Part shown: positions 16,684 through 24,985 of the stretch, one piece after another
Position numbering within the stretch: the stretch's first letter is position 1
Layout of the letters: each line of letters opens with the position of its first letter
NCBI GenBank assembly: GCA_937900695.1
Contig: CALCFD010000014.1
Span: 1 to 64,000 of the forward strand
Direction: 5' to 3'
Origin: an uncultured Eubacterium sp.
GTDB lineage: Bacteria > Bacillota > Clostridia > Peptostreptococcales > Anaerovoracaceae
DNA length: 64,000 nucleotides
Notes under the pieces: generated by a model
What the model saw: only the letters and a program-made list of their open reading frames with translations
Database searches by the model: none
Told to the model about the DNA's origin: nothing
Made by a program: the position numbers and the translations under genes

Positions 16684-18162
16684 ATGGAAATTAATAAACG
16701 AAGGATGGTAAGATTATTTGCTATGACCATATTTATAATGGCAATAGCAATGGTTCCATCAATTTTATGCGCAATTTATGAAAAACAATATTATATGGTA
16801 AAAGCTTTTGCCATACCAGCTGGAATTATGTTAGTTTTAGGAAGTGTTTTATTAAAAACTATCACTCCCTCTACAGCCAATTTAAAAATAAGAGATGGTT
16901 ACATGGGTATTTTTCTAGTAATTTTTGTTAGTGCCATTGCTGGTGCATTCCCTTATTGGATTAGCATACCAAACGCTAATTTCGCAGATGCATTTTTTGA
17001 ATCATCTGCTGGACTATCAACTACAAGTGCTACTGTATTTTATGAGCCAGCCATGGGAAATAGCTTGATTTTATGGAAATCTATCGAACATTGGTTAGGT
17101 GGCATAAGTATATTGATATTTATAGTATCTATCCTACCGATTTTAGGCGTAGGTGATCAACAAATAGCAACTGCTGAAGCACATGGTTCATTTCAAAATA
17201 AAATAGCCCCTCGTTCAAAGGCTATAGTAAAATACACCATAATAATTTATTTGATTTTAACAATAGCTGCTTTTGTATATTTCTTGTTTGGTAAAATAGG
17301 CATATTTGATGCCTTTATACTATCTCTTTCAACTAGTAGTACCTCTGGTGTTTTGTTACACCCACAAGGAATTTCATATTACAATAGTTTTTATATAGAA
17401 ATGGGGGTTTCTATATTCTGTATTTTATCTAGTATAAGCTTTGTACTTTATATTCATTTTTATAAAAAGAATTTTGTTGAAATAAAAAAGAATATAGAAT
17501 TAAGAGCATTTTTAATTATAATTGCTGTGTCTACAGTAATTATAACTATATTACTATATATGACCAATAATACAGATCGTAGTCTAATTGAAGCACTCAG
17601 AGATAGTTTCTTTCAGGTTTCATCTTTTGCAACAACTTCTGGTTTTGCCTTAGAAGATTATACTCTTTGGCCTTCACCTTGTTGTTTCCTACTTATATCT
17701 CTTATGATTATAGGTGGGTGCTCTGCATCGACTACAGGCTCATTTAAAGTAATTAGACTTTTGATTGTATCTAAACTTATAAGTCGTGGTTTTACTAAAA
17801 GAATACATCCTAGAGCTGTAAAAGCTGTTCGCATAGGAAATAGTAAAATCAGTGCTAAAATGGTTAGTTCTGTTACTACATTTGCAATACTTTATTTTGC
17901 CACTTTATTATTTAGTGCAGTTATTTTAAGTTTACAAAATTTAGATTTACCTACTACATTTTCTGCTGCCTTAGGTGCTATTTCAAATGATGGCATTAGC
18001 TTTGGTAGCATAGGAATGAGCGGGGACTATAGCATATTCCATCCAATACTAAAGATTTATCTTTCATTTCTTATGGTAGTAGGTCGTTTAGGACTTCTAA
18101 CAGTATTTATAGTATTTTTACCATCATTTTGGAATCCAAATAAAAGAATTAGAATCCAATAA
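16684..18162 (+). CDS. TrkH-like subunit with altered selectivity filter
   Basis: 492-residue paralogue of the preceding TrkH, alignable over its whole length. By hand alignment, the first two filter positions are Ser instead of Gly (S115 in STTSAT; S221 in STSGVL). The third keeps Gly (G320 in TTSGFA). The fourth keeps the first Gly of the GPG motif but reads NDGISF. The gating segment reads GGCSASTTGSFK. Helices and lengths are intact, so it is not a decaying pseudogene. It may be a heteromeric partner of TrkH or a channel of different ion preference (plant HKT1 channels with Ser in pore loop 1 prefer Na+). Spaced 9 bases after trkH. Confidence 0.88.
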   Translation: MEINKRRMVRLFAMTIFIMAIAMVPSILCAIYEKQYYMVKAFAIPAGIMLVLGSVLLKTITPSTANLKIRDGYMGIFLVIFVSAIAGAFPYWISIPNANFADAFFESSAGLSTTSATVFYEPAMGNSLILWKSIEHWLGGISILIFIVSILPILGVGDQQIATAEAHGSFQNKIAPRSKAIVKYTIIIYLILTIAAFVYFLFGKIGIFDAFILSLSTSSTSGVLLHPQGISYYNSFYIEMGVSIFCILSSISFVLYIHFYKKNFVEIKKNIELRAFLIIIAVSTVIITILLYMTNNTDRSLIEALRDSFFQVSSFATTSGFALEDYTLWPSPCCFLLISLMIIGGCSASTTGSFKVIRLLIVSKLISRGFTKRIHPRAVKAVRIGNSKISAKMVSSVTTFAILYFATLLFSAVILSLQNLDLPTTFSAALGAISNDGISFGSIGMSGDYSIFHPILKIYLSFLMVVGRLGLLTVFIVFLPSFWNPNKRIRIQ

Positions 18163-18163
18163 T

Positions 18164-18207
18164 AAAAAAATAATCCTTCTAAAAATATCAAGAAGGATTA
18201 TTTTTTT
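18164..18207. terminator. Bidirectional terminator after the trk operon
   Basis: Perfect 17-bp stem (18164-18180, 18191-18207) whose outer pairs are A-run and T-run, so it works for both the trk message (+) and the SPFH-RHH message (-). Confidence 0.9.
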
Positions 18208-18215
18208 AGAGATAT

Positions 18216-18473
18216 TTATTTTTGTTTTTTTCTTTGTCTAACACACTCTGTAAGTAAAAATTCTACTTGACCATTTATAGATCTAAAATCTTCTTCTGCC
18301 CAAGCAGCAATTTCATTCCATAGTGACGGTGATAATCTTAGAAGCATTTGTTTTTTTTGCTTTTCCTTATCTTTTAAAGCCTTTTCTTTCTTTTTTATTT
18401 CTTTTTCTAGCTCATCAAGCCGCTCAAGACGTGCCTTTAGCTGCTCTTCACGTTTTTCTGGTGTATCACTCAC
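18216..18473 (-). CDS. Small coiled-coil/ribbon-helix-helix protein
   Basis: 85 residues. Residues 1-42 are almost all charged (K/E) and read as a coiled coil. Residues 44-80 (MLLRLSPSLWNEIAAWAEED, then NGQVEFLLTECVRQR) match the Arc/MetJ ribbon-helix-helix pattern: a short beta strand, then two helices, with the INGQVEFLL turn typical of Arc-like proteins placed beside SPFH genes. It starts with GTG, supported by an AAGGAGG site 11 bases upstream. It is 48 bases after the SPFH gene and probably the last gene of its operon. Likely a DNA-binding autoregulator, but a non-DNA adaptor role cannot be excluded. Confidence 0.75.
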   Translation of the reverse strand: MSDTPEKREEQLKARLERLDELEKEIKKKEKALKDKEKQKKQMLLRLSPSLWNEIAAWAEEDFRSINGQVEFLLTECVRQRKKQK

Positions 18474-18521
18474 TTAAAAGCACACCTCCTTTTTAAATTC
18501 AAATTCATATACCTAAGTATT

Positions 18522-19523
18522 TTAATATATTGTGCCACTATTTACAATAGGTTGTGGCTCTTTATCACCACAAAGAACTACAAGCAAGTTTGAAACCATA
18601 GCTGCTTTTCTCTCATCATCAAGAATTATAAGCTCATCCTCTTCTAGTTGATCTAATGCCATTCTCACCATACCTACGGCACCTTCTACTATTTTTTCTC
18701 TAGCTGCTATTGTAGCTGCTGCCTGCTGTCTTTTTAGCATAGCCGCTGCAATTTCTTCTGAATAAGATAAGTGAGTAATGCGAACTTCTAAAATCTCAAG
18801 TCCTGCATCCATAACTTTTTCTTGAAGCTCCTCTTTCATCTTCTTAGCGATTTCTAAACTTGAACCTCTTAAAGTCATTTCATCATCATCATTTTCCACT
18901 GTATCATAAGGATATAATCTTGCTGTATTTCTAATAGTCGAATCACACTGAATTGAAAGATATTCAAAGTAATCTTCTACATTAAATACTGCTTTAGTTG
19001 GATCTGCTACTTTCCAAATAACTACTGAGCCGATAATAACTGGATTACCCTGAACATCGTTTACCTTTTGCTGTGGATTATTAAGAGTCATAGTTTTTGT
19101 GGAAACTTTTTTACCCTTATTTTTATTACCTCCTGAACTTTTTTTCTTAGTACCTTGAGTCATATCTTCTATCTGTTCCATCATCCCCTGTGCAGTAGGA
19201 TTAAATCCTGTTGAAAACGGATTTACAAAGAAAAATCCATCTTTTTTAATAGTTCCATAATACTTACCAAATAAAGTTAAAACTAAAGCTTCATTAGGAT
19301 TGACAACTTTTAATCCTCCCATAAGGATTGGAAAAATTATTGTTCCAGCTATGCCTATAAACACAAATACCGACATAAATATCATAACTCCAAGAACTAT
19401 AGAGCATATGCTTAAAATCAATCCTAAAATAGTAACAATAAGCATACCCATACCTGAAATAGGCTTAAGTTCTTTTTCAATTATTTCGATGCTTCTACTA
19501 GCATCTATTCTTTCCTTCTTCAT
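18522..19523 (-). CDS. SPFH/Band 7 domain membrane protein
   Basis: 333 residues. Two hydrophobic segments (about 24-45 and 50-70) anchor the N-terminus. Then comes a Band 7/SPFH domain: GLKVVNPNEALVLTLFGKYYGT is the start, VVIWKVADPTKAVF and the TLRGSSLEIAKKMKEEL region the core. An insert rich in K/S/G (about 140-165) interrupts it. The helical tail has KRQQAAATIAAREKIVEGAV, the usual oligomerisation stretch. SPFH proteins scaffold membrane microdomains; this one has no NfeD partner but a small RHH gene after it. Start has an AGGAGGAAG site. A promoter and palindromic operator lie directly upstream. Confidence 0.9.
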   Translation of the reverse strand: MKKERIDASRSIEIIEKELKPISGMGMLIVTILGLILSICSIVLGVMIFMSVFVFIGIAGTIIFPILMGGLKVVNPNEALVLTLFGKYYGTIKKDGFFFVNPFSTGFNPTAQGMMEQIEDMTQGTKKKSSGGNKNKGKKVSTKTMTLNNPQQKVNDVQGNPVIIGSVVIWKVADPTKAVFNVEDYFEYLSIQCDSTIRNTARLYPYDTVENDDDEMTLRGSSLEIAKKMKEELQEKVMDAGLEILEVRITHLSYSEEIAAAMLKRQQAAATIAAREKIVEGAVGMVRMALDQLEEDELIILDDERKAAMVSNLLVVLCGDKEPQPIVNSGTIY

Positions 19524-19540
19524 CTTACTTCCTCCTATAT

Positions 19541-19563
19541 AATGATATCAATTTGATATCATT
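19541..19563. promoter_or_regulatory. Palindromic operator at the SPFH-RHH promoter
   Basis: Perfect inverted repeat AATGATATCA-ATT-TGATATCATT. Each half also contains the self-complementary 8-mer TGATATCA, so it is two 8-mers 11 bases apart, an arrangement that suits a ribbon-helix-helix repressor. It directly follows the -10 box and covers the start point. Confidence 0.65.
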
Positions 19564-19592
19564 ATAATATTTTATATTTTCACAAATGTCAA
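19564..19592 (-). promoter_or_regulatory. Promoter of the SPFH-RHH operon
   Basis: On the minus strand: TTGACA (19587-19592), 17-base spacer, TATTAT (19564-19569). Confidence 0.8.
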
Positions 19593-19602
19593 TAGCAAAA
19601 AA

Positions 19603-19638
19603 ATAAAAAGAGACTTAACATTATAGAAAAGTCTCTTT
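19603..19638 (-). terminator. Terminator after rnr
   Basis: Perfect 10-bp stem (19607-19616, 19629-19638) with a T-rich minus-strand tail. It separates rnr from the SPFH promoter. Confidence 0.8.
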
Positions 19639-19669
19639 AAGTCTTAACTTATATAGTTTTAGCTATATA

Positions 19670-21613
19670 TTATGCCAATACAAAATTAATTTCCCTCTCA
19701 TGCATATACACACTATGAACCTTAACTTTGATCTTATCACCTAAGGCATAAATTTTATTTGTTCTCTGACCTCTAACTCTATACTTAGTAGGCTCAAACT
19801 CATAATAGTCATCATTTATAAATTCAAGTTTAATCATGCCTTCTACACAATTTGGCAGTTCTACATAAATACCAAAATTAGTTACGCCACTTATGATACC
19901 CTCATACTCTTCTCCTACATGATTGCTCATATATTCGGCCATCTTCATCTTTTCAACTTCACGTTCAAGCTCTATAGCTTCACGTTCAGTTTTAGATGCC
20001 TGCTCTGATACTTCTTCACTTTTTTTTAGATATCTTTTAACGTCACTATCACCAAACTTACCATTTATAATTTTCTTAATAATTCTGTGAATCATTAAAT
20101 CAGGATATCTTCTAATAGGTGAAGTGAAGTGACAATAGTACTTAAGTGCCAGTCCAAAATGACCTTTACACTCAGTCTCATATGTAGCCTTTTGCATGGA
20201 TCGCAACATTAAACTATTTACTACACCTTCATAAGATTTATCTTTTATTTCATCTAAAATCTTACTTAATTTTGATGGATGTATATCGGCCAAATTACCA
20301 TTTAAGGCAACACCTAAGCCTGCTAAAAAGGCCTTCAGTTCCTCCATTTTTTCTAAGGAAGGTTTTTCGTGAACTCTATATACAAATGGTACGTTCATCC
20401 AGAAAAAATGCTCCGCTACTGTTTCGTTAGCAAGAAGCATAAACTCCTCAATCATCCTATTTGCAACTCGTCTATCAGCAGCGCCAATATATATAGGGAC
20501 TCCCTTTTTATCTAGCACAATATGAGCTTCATCTATGTTAAAGTCCAAACTTCCCCTATGGTCCTTCTTCTTTCTAAGAATATTTGCAAGCTCAGCCATT
20601 TCAAACAAATACTTATTTTCATCAGTTATATTACCACTTTCAATAATATCTGAAACATCATCATAAACAAGCCTCTTATGAGAATGTATCACACTTTCAT
20701 AAATATCGTGATCCACAACCTTGCCTGTTTCATCAATCTGCATCTCGCAGGTTAAAGTTAACCTATCCTCTCCAGGATTAAGTGAACATATGCCGTTTGA
20801 TAATTCCTCAGGAAGCATAGGCACCACCTGATTTATCAAATATACACTGTTTCCTCTCTTTAAGGCTTCTTTATCTAAAGGTCCATTTTCCTTAACATAA
20901 TGACAAACGTCAGCAATATGCACACCCAGCTTAAAGTGCCCATTTGCAAGCTTTGAAACTGACACAGCATCGTCAAAATCCTTACTGTCAGCACCATCTA
21001 TAGTAACAGTAAAAAGGTCTCTCAAATCGCGTCTTTTTGCTATTTCTTCTGCTGTAATGGCCTGTTTGCTTACAGCCTTCGCCTCTGCAGCAGCTCTACT
21101 TGGGAATGTCTTAAACAGGTTGTTTTGGCGTATTAGTGCTAAAATATCTGCTCCCGATTCACCCTTTTTGGCAATGATTTCTGTAATCCTGCCTTCTGCT
21201 TTATGTCTGCCTTCAGGATATTTAATTATTTCTGCTACAACCTTATCTCCATTTTTTGCACCACTAGTATACTTTTTAGGAATAAATATATCATCTCTAA
21301 GTTTTCTATCATCTGGAATTACAAATCCAAATTTTTTACTTTTATCAAAAGTTCCTACAACTTCTGTAAAATTACGATCTAAAACATTTACGATAATTCC
21401 TTCAGGAGAATTCCCCCAAAGATATTCAGGTATTAAATCTACTTCAACCTTATCGCCATTCATAGCACCATGAAGGCTTTCGGCTGCAATATATATATCT
21501 GCAATATTTATATGATTTAAATCAGTTACTTCCTCAGGCACTACAAATCCAAACCCTTTTTTGTGAGTTTGCAATCTACCTATAATATAATTTCTTCTTT
21601 TTTTCTTAGCCAT
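19670..21613 (-). CDS. rnr: Ribonuclease R
   Basis: 3'-5' exoribonuclease of the RNase II/R family that degrades structured RNA and rRNA and works with tmRNA. 647 residues, somewhat short for the family. Cold-shock-like domains occupy about 1-150 (RLQTHKKGFGFVVPEE and DKSKKFGFVIPDD). The RNB catalytic domain follows, with TIDGADSKDFDDAVSV carrying the metal-binding Asp residues (near 210-225). The C-terminal S1 domain starts at VGEEYEGIISGVTNFGIYVEL. It follows secG by 76 bases across a terminator; smpB and ssrA, often next in this order, are absent. Confidence 0.96.
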   Translation of the reverse strand: MAKKKRRNYIIGRLQTHKKGFGFVVPEEVTDLNHINIADIYIAAESLHGAMNGDKVEVDLIPEYLWGNSPEGIIVNVLDRNFTEVVGTFDKSKKFGFVIPDDRKLRDDIFIPKKYTSGAKNGDKVVAEIIKYPEGRHKAEGRITEIIAKKGESGADILALIRQNNLFKTFPSRAAAEAKAVSKQAITAEEIAKRRDLRDLFTVTIDGADSKDFDDAVSVSKLANGHFKLGVHIADVCHYVKENGPLDKEALKRGNSVYLINQVVPMLPEELSNGICSLNPGEDRLTLTCEMQIDETGKVVDHDIYESVIHSHKRLVYDDVSDIIESGNITDENKYLFEMAELANILRKKKDHRGSLDFNIDEAHIVLDKKGVPIYIGAADRRVANRMIEEFMLLANETVAEHFFWMNVPFVYRVHEKPSLEKMEELKAFLAGLGVALNGNLADIHPSKLSKILDEIKDKSYEGVVNSLMLRSMQKATYETECKGHFGLALKYYCHFTSPIRRYPDLMIHRIIKKIINGKFGDSDVKRYLKKSEEVSEQASKTEREAIELEREVEKMKMAEYMSNHVGEEYEGIISGVTNFGIYVELPNCVEGMIKLEFINDDYYEFEPTKYRVRGQRTNKIYALGDKIKVKVHSVYMHEREINFVLA

Positions 21614-21648
21614 AAAAGCTTCCTTTCAATTCACTACATATAAAAACA

Positions 21649-21674
21649 GCGGATGGTAAAATGATACCATCCGC
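21649..21674 (-). terminator. Terminator after secG
   Basis: Perfect 10-bp G+C-rich stem (21649-21658, 21665-21674), minus-strand tail TGTTTTTA. rnr beyond it may rely on partial read-through. Confidence 0.8.
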
Positions 21675-21689
21675 CTTTGATATTTACTA

Positions 21690-21926
21690 TTAGCCTCTTA
21701 CTTCAAGAGTTACAATAACAAGGGAAAGAACGATGAATAATACTGCTGCAATTGTTGTAATTCTGCTTAGTATTGCTTCATAACCTCTACTTTTCTTCTT
21801 GCCAAATAACTGCTCTGCACCGCCTCCAATTGAACCAGAAAGTCCATCACTATTACTTGACTGCATTAAAATACTTCCAATTAATATTACTGAAGCGATT
21901 GCTAATATAACCATTAAGATTTTCAT
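21690..21926 (-). CDS. secG: Preprotein translocase subunit SecG
   Basis: 78-residue membrane protein that assists SecYE-dependent export. Two hydrophobic segments (about 1-20 and 52-73) flank the SecG-type loop MQSSNSDGLSGSIGGGAEQLF. Two ATGs are adjacent (21929 and 21926); I take the second because it lies 6 bases from GGAGG. Gene order secG-rnr is conserved in Firmicutes. Confidence 0.95.
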   Translation of the reverse strand: MKILMVILAIASVILIGSILMQSSNSDGLSGSIGGGAEQLFGKKKSRGYEAILSRITTIAAVLFIVLSLVIVTLEVRG

Positions 21927-21962
21927 CATTTTCCTCCAATTACTTATTTATTTAACTACATA

Positions 21963-21991
21963 AGTATATCACACAGAAAATACATAATCAA
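21963..21991 (-). promoter_or_regulatory. secG promoter
   Basis: On the minus strand: TTGATT (21986-21991), 17-base spacer, TATACT (21963-21968). Confidence 0.7.
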
Positions 21992-22073
21992 GGGATATTC
22001 ACTGTTTTAATTTGTTTACCATCACACATAAAAAATAATTCAAAATCTTTAGAATTCTTTAGAATTTAACCTA

Positions 22074-22102
22074 TTGTATATATTTAAATTTCTAAATATA
22101 AT
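22074..22102 (+). promoter_or_regulatory. Promoter of the small membrane-protein cluster
   Basis: TTGTAT (22074-22079), 17-base spacer, TATAAT (22097-22102). A direct repeat of CTTTAGAATT lies just upstream (about 22047-22066), which could be an operator. Confidence 0.55.
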
Positions 22103-22174
22103 AATGATACAATAATATATTGGTTTACTATATATTGTAAAAACTTCCGCAATGCAAAGAAAGTTGGTAAAAAT

Positions 22175-22612
22175 ATGACATTTATAAAAAAATTAAAACT
22201 TGAAATAATCTTAATTATAATAATAAGCTTTTCTTGTATATTATGTGTTATGTTTTATTCTTCTAATATTATAAAAGAATCTAATAGCAATCATTCTTTT
22301 TATACTGCGATTAAAGATATACCAAAAGAAGAAAAACAAATACTTCTAAACTGTTTTCAGTACATTGAAAATAATAACTTACATTACAAAGATTATTTAG
22401 ACTATAATACATACACAATCAACACACCTGCTTATGTTAAGCAAGAGAATATACAATACACTGATTCTAAACAACAATTTAATAGTGGAGATATTATTAT
22501 ACGTATTGGTAATACATTGTCACAAGAAGATGATAAACATCAACACGCTTATGTTTTACTGATTCTCGATAAAAAAACAAAACATGTAAAAGGTCATTTC
22601 CCATTAAAATAA
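22175..22612 (+). CDS. Unrecognised single-pass membrane protein
   Basis: 145 residues. I do not recognise a family. A basic start (MTFIKKLKLE) precedes one strong hydrophobic segment (about 10-28), then a polar domain of about 115 residues presumably outside the cell, rich in N, D, Y and H. The ribosome site is weak (AAAGAAAG). It opens a plus-strand set of four small genes lying between two minus-strand operons, and its DNA is more AT-rich than its neighbours. Function unknown. Confidence 0.6.
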   Translation: MTFIKKLKLEIILIIIISFSCILCVMFYSSNIIKESNSNHSFYTAIKDIPKEEKQILLNCFQYIENNNLHYKDYLDYNTYTINTPAYVKQENIQYTDSKQQFNSGDIIIRIGNTLSQEDDKHQHAYVLLILDKKTKHVKGHFPLK

Positions 22613-22627
22613 AAGCTGGAGTGTATT

Positions 22628-22900
22628 ATGGATTTCTTATTAAAGACTATTTTACCGTTAATAATTCCTTTAATATCCCTAATAGCAATATTATCTGTAG
22701 CTATTAGAGCAATTATATTAAAAACTAAAAATAAAAATGTTAGCATTTTAGGTAGTATAGGCAAACTCATTGGAAACTCAACATTAAACATTTTACCTAA
22801 AAATATAATGGGCGCACGTCCAAATGGACACTTCACTAAACCAAATTTTTCATACGATGAAAAAGAAAACACAGATGATAATAAAAGTAAGGAGGAGTAA
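22628..22900 (+). CDS. Unrecognised small membrane protein
   Basis: 90 residues. Residues about 4-30 are a long hydrophobic helix, followed by a basic patch (KTKNKN), a second moderately hydrophobic stretch and an acidic tail (YDEKENTDDNKSKEE). It starts 15 bases after the preceding gene, with GGAG 7 bases before the ATG. Its stop overlaps the ribosome-site region of the next gene, so the set is translated together. No family recognised. Confidence 0.55.
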   Translation: MDFLLKTILPLIIPLISLIAILSVAIRAIILKTKNKNVSILGSIGKLIGNSTLNILPKNIMGARPNGHFTKPNFSYDEKENTDDNKSKEE

Positions 22901-22903
22901 ATT

Positions 22904-23065
22904 ATGAGTACATTTACAAAATATTTTCTTGTATCATTAGGATTTTGTCTTTTCGGATCTTATATACAAATGCATTTATCTGCTGTAGGTATAGATATAC
23001 CTCTTGCAGTCATCGGATTTATGACACCTATACTATATAGGCTAACAAAAGATGATGACAAATAA
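22904..23065 (+). CDS. Unrecognised 53-residue membrane protein
   Basis: Short gene beginning MSTFTKYFLVSLGFCLFG, with an excellent AAGGAGG site 7 bases upstream, the strongest of this cluster. It encodes two closely spaced hydrophobic stretches (about 5-20 and 26-44) and an acidic end (TKDDDK), so it is probably a membrane hairpin. It lies 3 bases after the previous stop codon. Function unknown. Confidence 0.6.
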   Translation: MSTFTKYFLVSLGFCLFGSYIQMHLSAVGIDIPLAVIGFMTPILYRLTKDDDK

Positions 23066-23104
23066 TATGTTGTAATCTTAAAGTAAATAAAGGAATTGAT
23101 ATTT

Positions 23105-23599
23105 ATGAAAAAAACTATATTAAAACCATCCGTTATTATATTATTTATAGTGTTTTTAGCTATTGTAATCACCCTAAGTATATATACACGCTCATGGACA
23201 ATAAAAGATAAATATCCTGATATTGATTTATCAAAGTGTACTAAAATTACCGGATTTTATTTTAAAGGCAACTTAAAAGAAGACATAGCTTTTACAATAG
23301 ATAAAAATGATAAACACTTTAAGGAAATTATAAATTCATTTGAATCTACTAAATTTAAGACAGAGCTATCAAATGTTTTTTCATCAAATACTAAAACATC
23401 CGAATACGATAGTTCCGATTATCTATGGCATATAGTATTCCATTTTGAAAATGATAAAGATAAATCATTCTTGCATTTTGAAAACTACTTTGGCAATTTA
23501 GAAGCCACTTCAAATGGAAAACAAATAAAATGTAGTACAAGTAATCAAGAAAAATGGTCTGATGAAATAATGGATATAGCTATAAACCACCCAAACTAA
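23105..23599 (+). CDS. Unrecognised exported or membrane-anchored protein
   Basis: 164 residues. Basic start MKKTILKPS, one hydrophobic segment (about 9-28, no lipobox Cys), then a polar domain with a TFTIDKND-like strand pattern and the motif DYLWHIVFHFEND near 115. I start at the ATG 23105, about 10 bases after GGA; an in-frame TTG at 23096 is too close to that site. Last gene of the cluster, ending before a hairpin shared with eno. No family recognised. Confidence 0.55.
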   Translation: MKKTILKPSVIILFIVFLAIVITLSIYTRSWTIKDKYPDIDLSKCTKITGFYFKGNLKEDIAFTIDKNDKHFKEIINSFESTKFKTELSNVFSSNTKTSEYDSSDYLWHIVFHFENDKDKSFLHFENYFGNLEATSNGKQIKCSTSNQEKWSDEIMDIAINHPN

Positions 23600-23639
23600 A
23601 TTCAAATTCATGATTTCACTCTTAAAGAAGAAAAAAAAT

Positions 23640-23663
23640 TCCGCTTTCTAAATTGAAAGCGGA
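23640..23663. terminator. Bidirectional terminator between the small-gene cluster and eno
   Basis: Perfect 9-bp stem TCCGCTTTC/GAAAGCGGA with a 6-base loop, A-run to the left and T-run to the right. Confidence 0.8.
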
Positions 23664-23685
23664 TATTTTTTATATTTAATAATAA

Positions 23686-24975
23686 TTATTTAAGATTATA
23701 AAATGCATCAATACCTGCGTACTGTGCTGTGCCAGCTAGCATTTCTTCAATTCTTAGAAGCTGGTTATACTTAGCGATTCTATCTGTTCTTGATAAAGAA
23801 CCAGTCTTAATCTGTCCAGCATTTAGACCTACTACGATATCAGCAATTGTAACATCTTCAGTTTCACCAGATCTGTGAGATACTACTGCTGTATATCCAG
23901 CCTTCTTAGCCATTTCAATAGCATCAAAAGTTTCTGTTAAAGTACCTATCTGATTTACTTTAATTAAGATAGAGTTACCAATACCTTTTTCGATACCTTC
24001 TGCTAATCTTTCAGTGTTAGTAACAAATAAATCATCACCTACAAGCTGAACTTTTTTGCCTAGTCTATCAGTTAAGATCTTCCATCCATCCCAGTCATCT
24101 TCTGCAAGACCATCTTCAATAGAAATGATTGGATACTTGTCACAAAGCATTTCGTAGTAAGCTACCATTTCTTCGGCAGTTCTTGTAACGCCTTCACCAG
24201 TTAGCTTATAGTCATTAGCTTCTCCATCAAAGAATTCACTTGCTGCTACGTCAAGAGCAATCTTAACATCATCTCCTGGCTTGTATCCAGCCTTTTCAAT
24301 AGCTTCAATGATTACTGCAATAGCTTCTTCGTTAGTGGTTAAGTTAGGAGCAAAACCACCTTCATCACCAACAGCAGTATTTAATCCCTTACCCTTAAGA
24401 ACTGATTTTAAGCTGTGGAATACTTCAGCACCCATTCTTAGAGCTTCTCTAAATGTTTCAGCTCCAACAGGCATAATCATAAATTCCTGAATATCAACTG
24501 TGTTATCAGCATGTGAACCACCGTTTAAGATGTTCATCATAGGAGTAGGTAAAACTTTGCCGTTTACTCCGCCTAGATATTTAAATAGTGGAAGACCTAA
24601 AGCCTTAGCTGAAGCATCAGCAGCTGCCATTGATACACCAAGAATAGCGTTAGCTCCTAATTTACCTTTGTTAGGTGTGCCGTCAAGGTCGATCATAAGC
24701 ATATCTAGTCCAACCTGATCCATTGGGTTTAGACCAATAATTTCATTTGCAATAATTGTATTTACATTTTCAACAGCCTTAAGAGTACCTTTACCTAAGT
24801 ATCTTGCCTTATCTCCATCTCTTAATTCAACAGCTTCATGTACACCTGTTGATGCGCCTGATGGTACAATAGCTCTTCCAACTGTTCCGTCATCTAAAGT
24901 AATTTCCACTTCTACTGTAGGATTGCCTCTTGAATCTAGTACTTCCCTTGCATGTACGTCAATAATTTCAAACAT
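23686..24975 (-). CDS. eno: Enolase (phosphopyruvate hydratase)
   Basis: Glycolytic enzyme converting 2-phosphoglycerate to phosphoenolpyruvate. 429 residues, standard length. N-terminal IIDVHAREVLDSRGNPTVEVE, the GGSHADNTVDIQEFMIMP catalytic loop (Glu/His), metal ligands in ISIEDGLAEDDWDGW and LVGDDLFVTN, the catalytic Lys in ILIKVNQIGTLTE and SHRSGETED are all present. I start at ATG 24975 behind AGGAGG; an upstream ATG overlaps tpiA and lacks a site. Last gene of gap-pgk-tpiA-eno. No phosphoglycerate mutase is in this cluster. Confidence 0.98.
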   Translation of the reverse strand: MFEIIDVHAREVLDSRGNPTVEVEITLDDGTVGRAIVPSGASTGVHEAVELRDGDKARYLGKGTLKAVENVNTIIANEIIGLNPMDQVGLDMLMIDLDGTPNKGKLGANAILGVSMAAADASAKALGLPLFKYLGGVNGKVLPTPMMNILNGGSHADNTVDIQEFMIMPVGAETFREALRMGAEVFHSLKSVLKGKGLNTAVGDEGGFAPNLTTNEEAIAVIIEAIEKAGYKPGDDVKIALDVAASEFFDGEANDYKLTGEGVTRTAEEMVAYYEMLCDKYPIISIEDGLAEDDWDGWKILTDRLGKKVQLVGDDLFVTNTERLAEGIEKGIGNSILIKVNQIGTLTETFDAIEMAKKAGYTAVVSHRSGETEDVTIADIVVGLNAGQIKTGSLSRTDRIAKYNQLLRIEEMLAGTAQYAGIDAFYNLK

Positions 24976-24985
24976 GTTATTCCTC

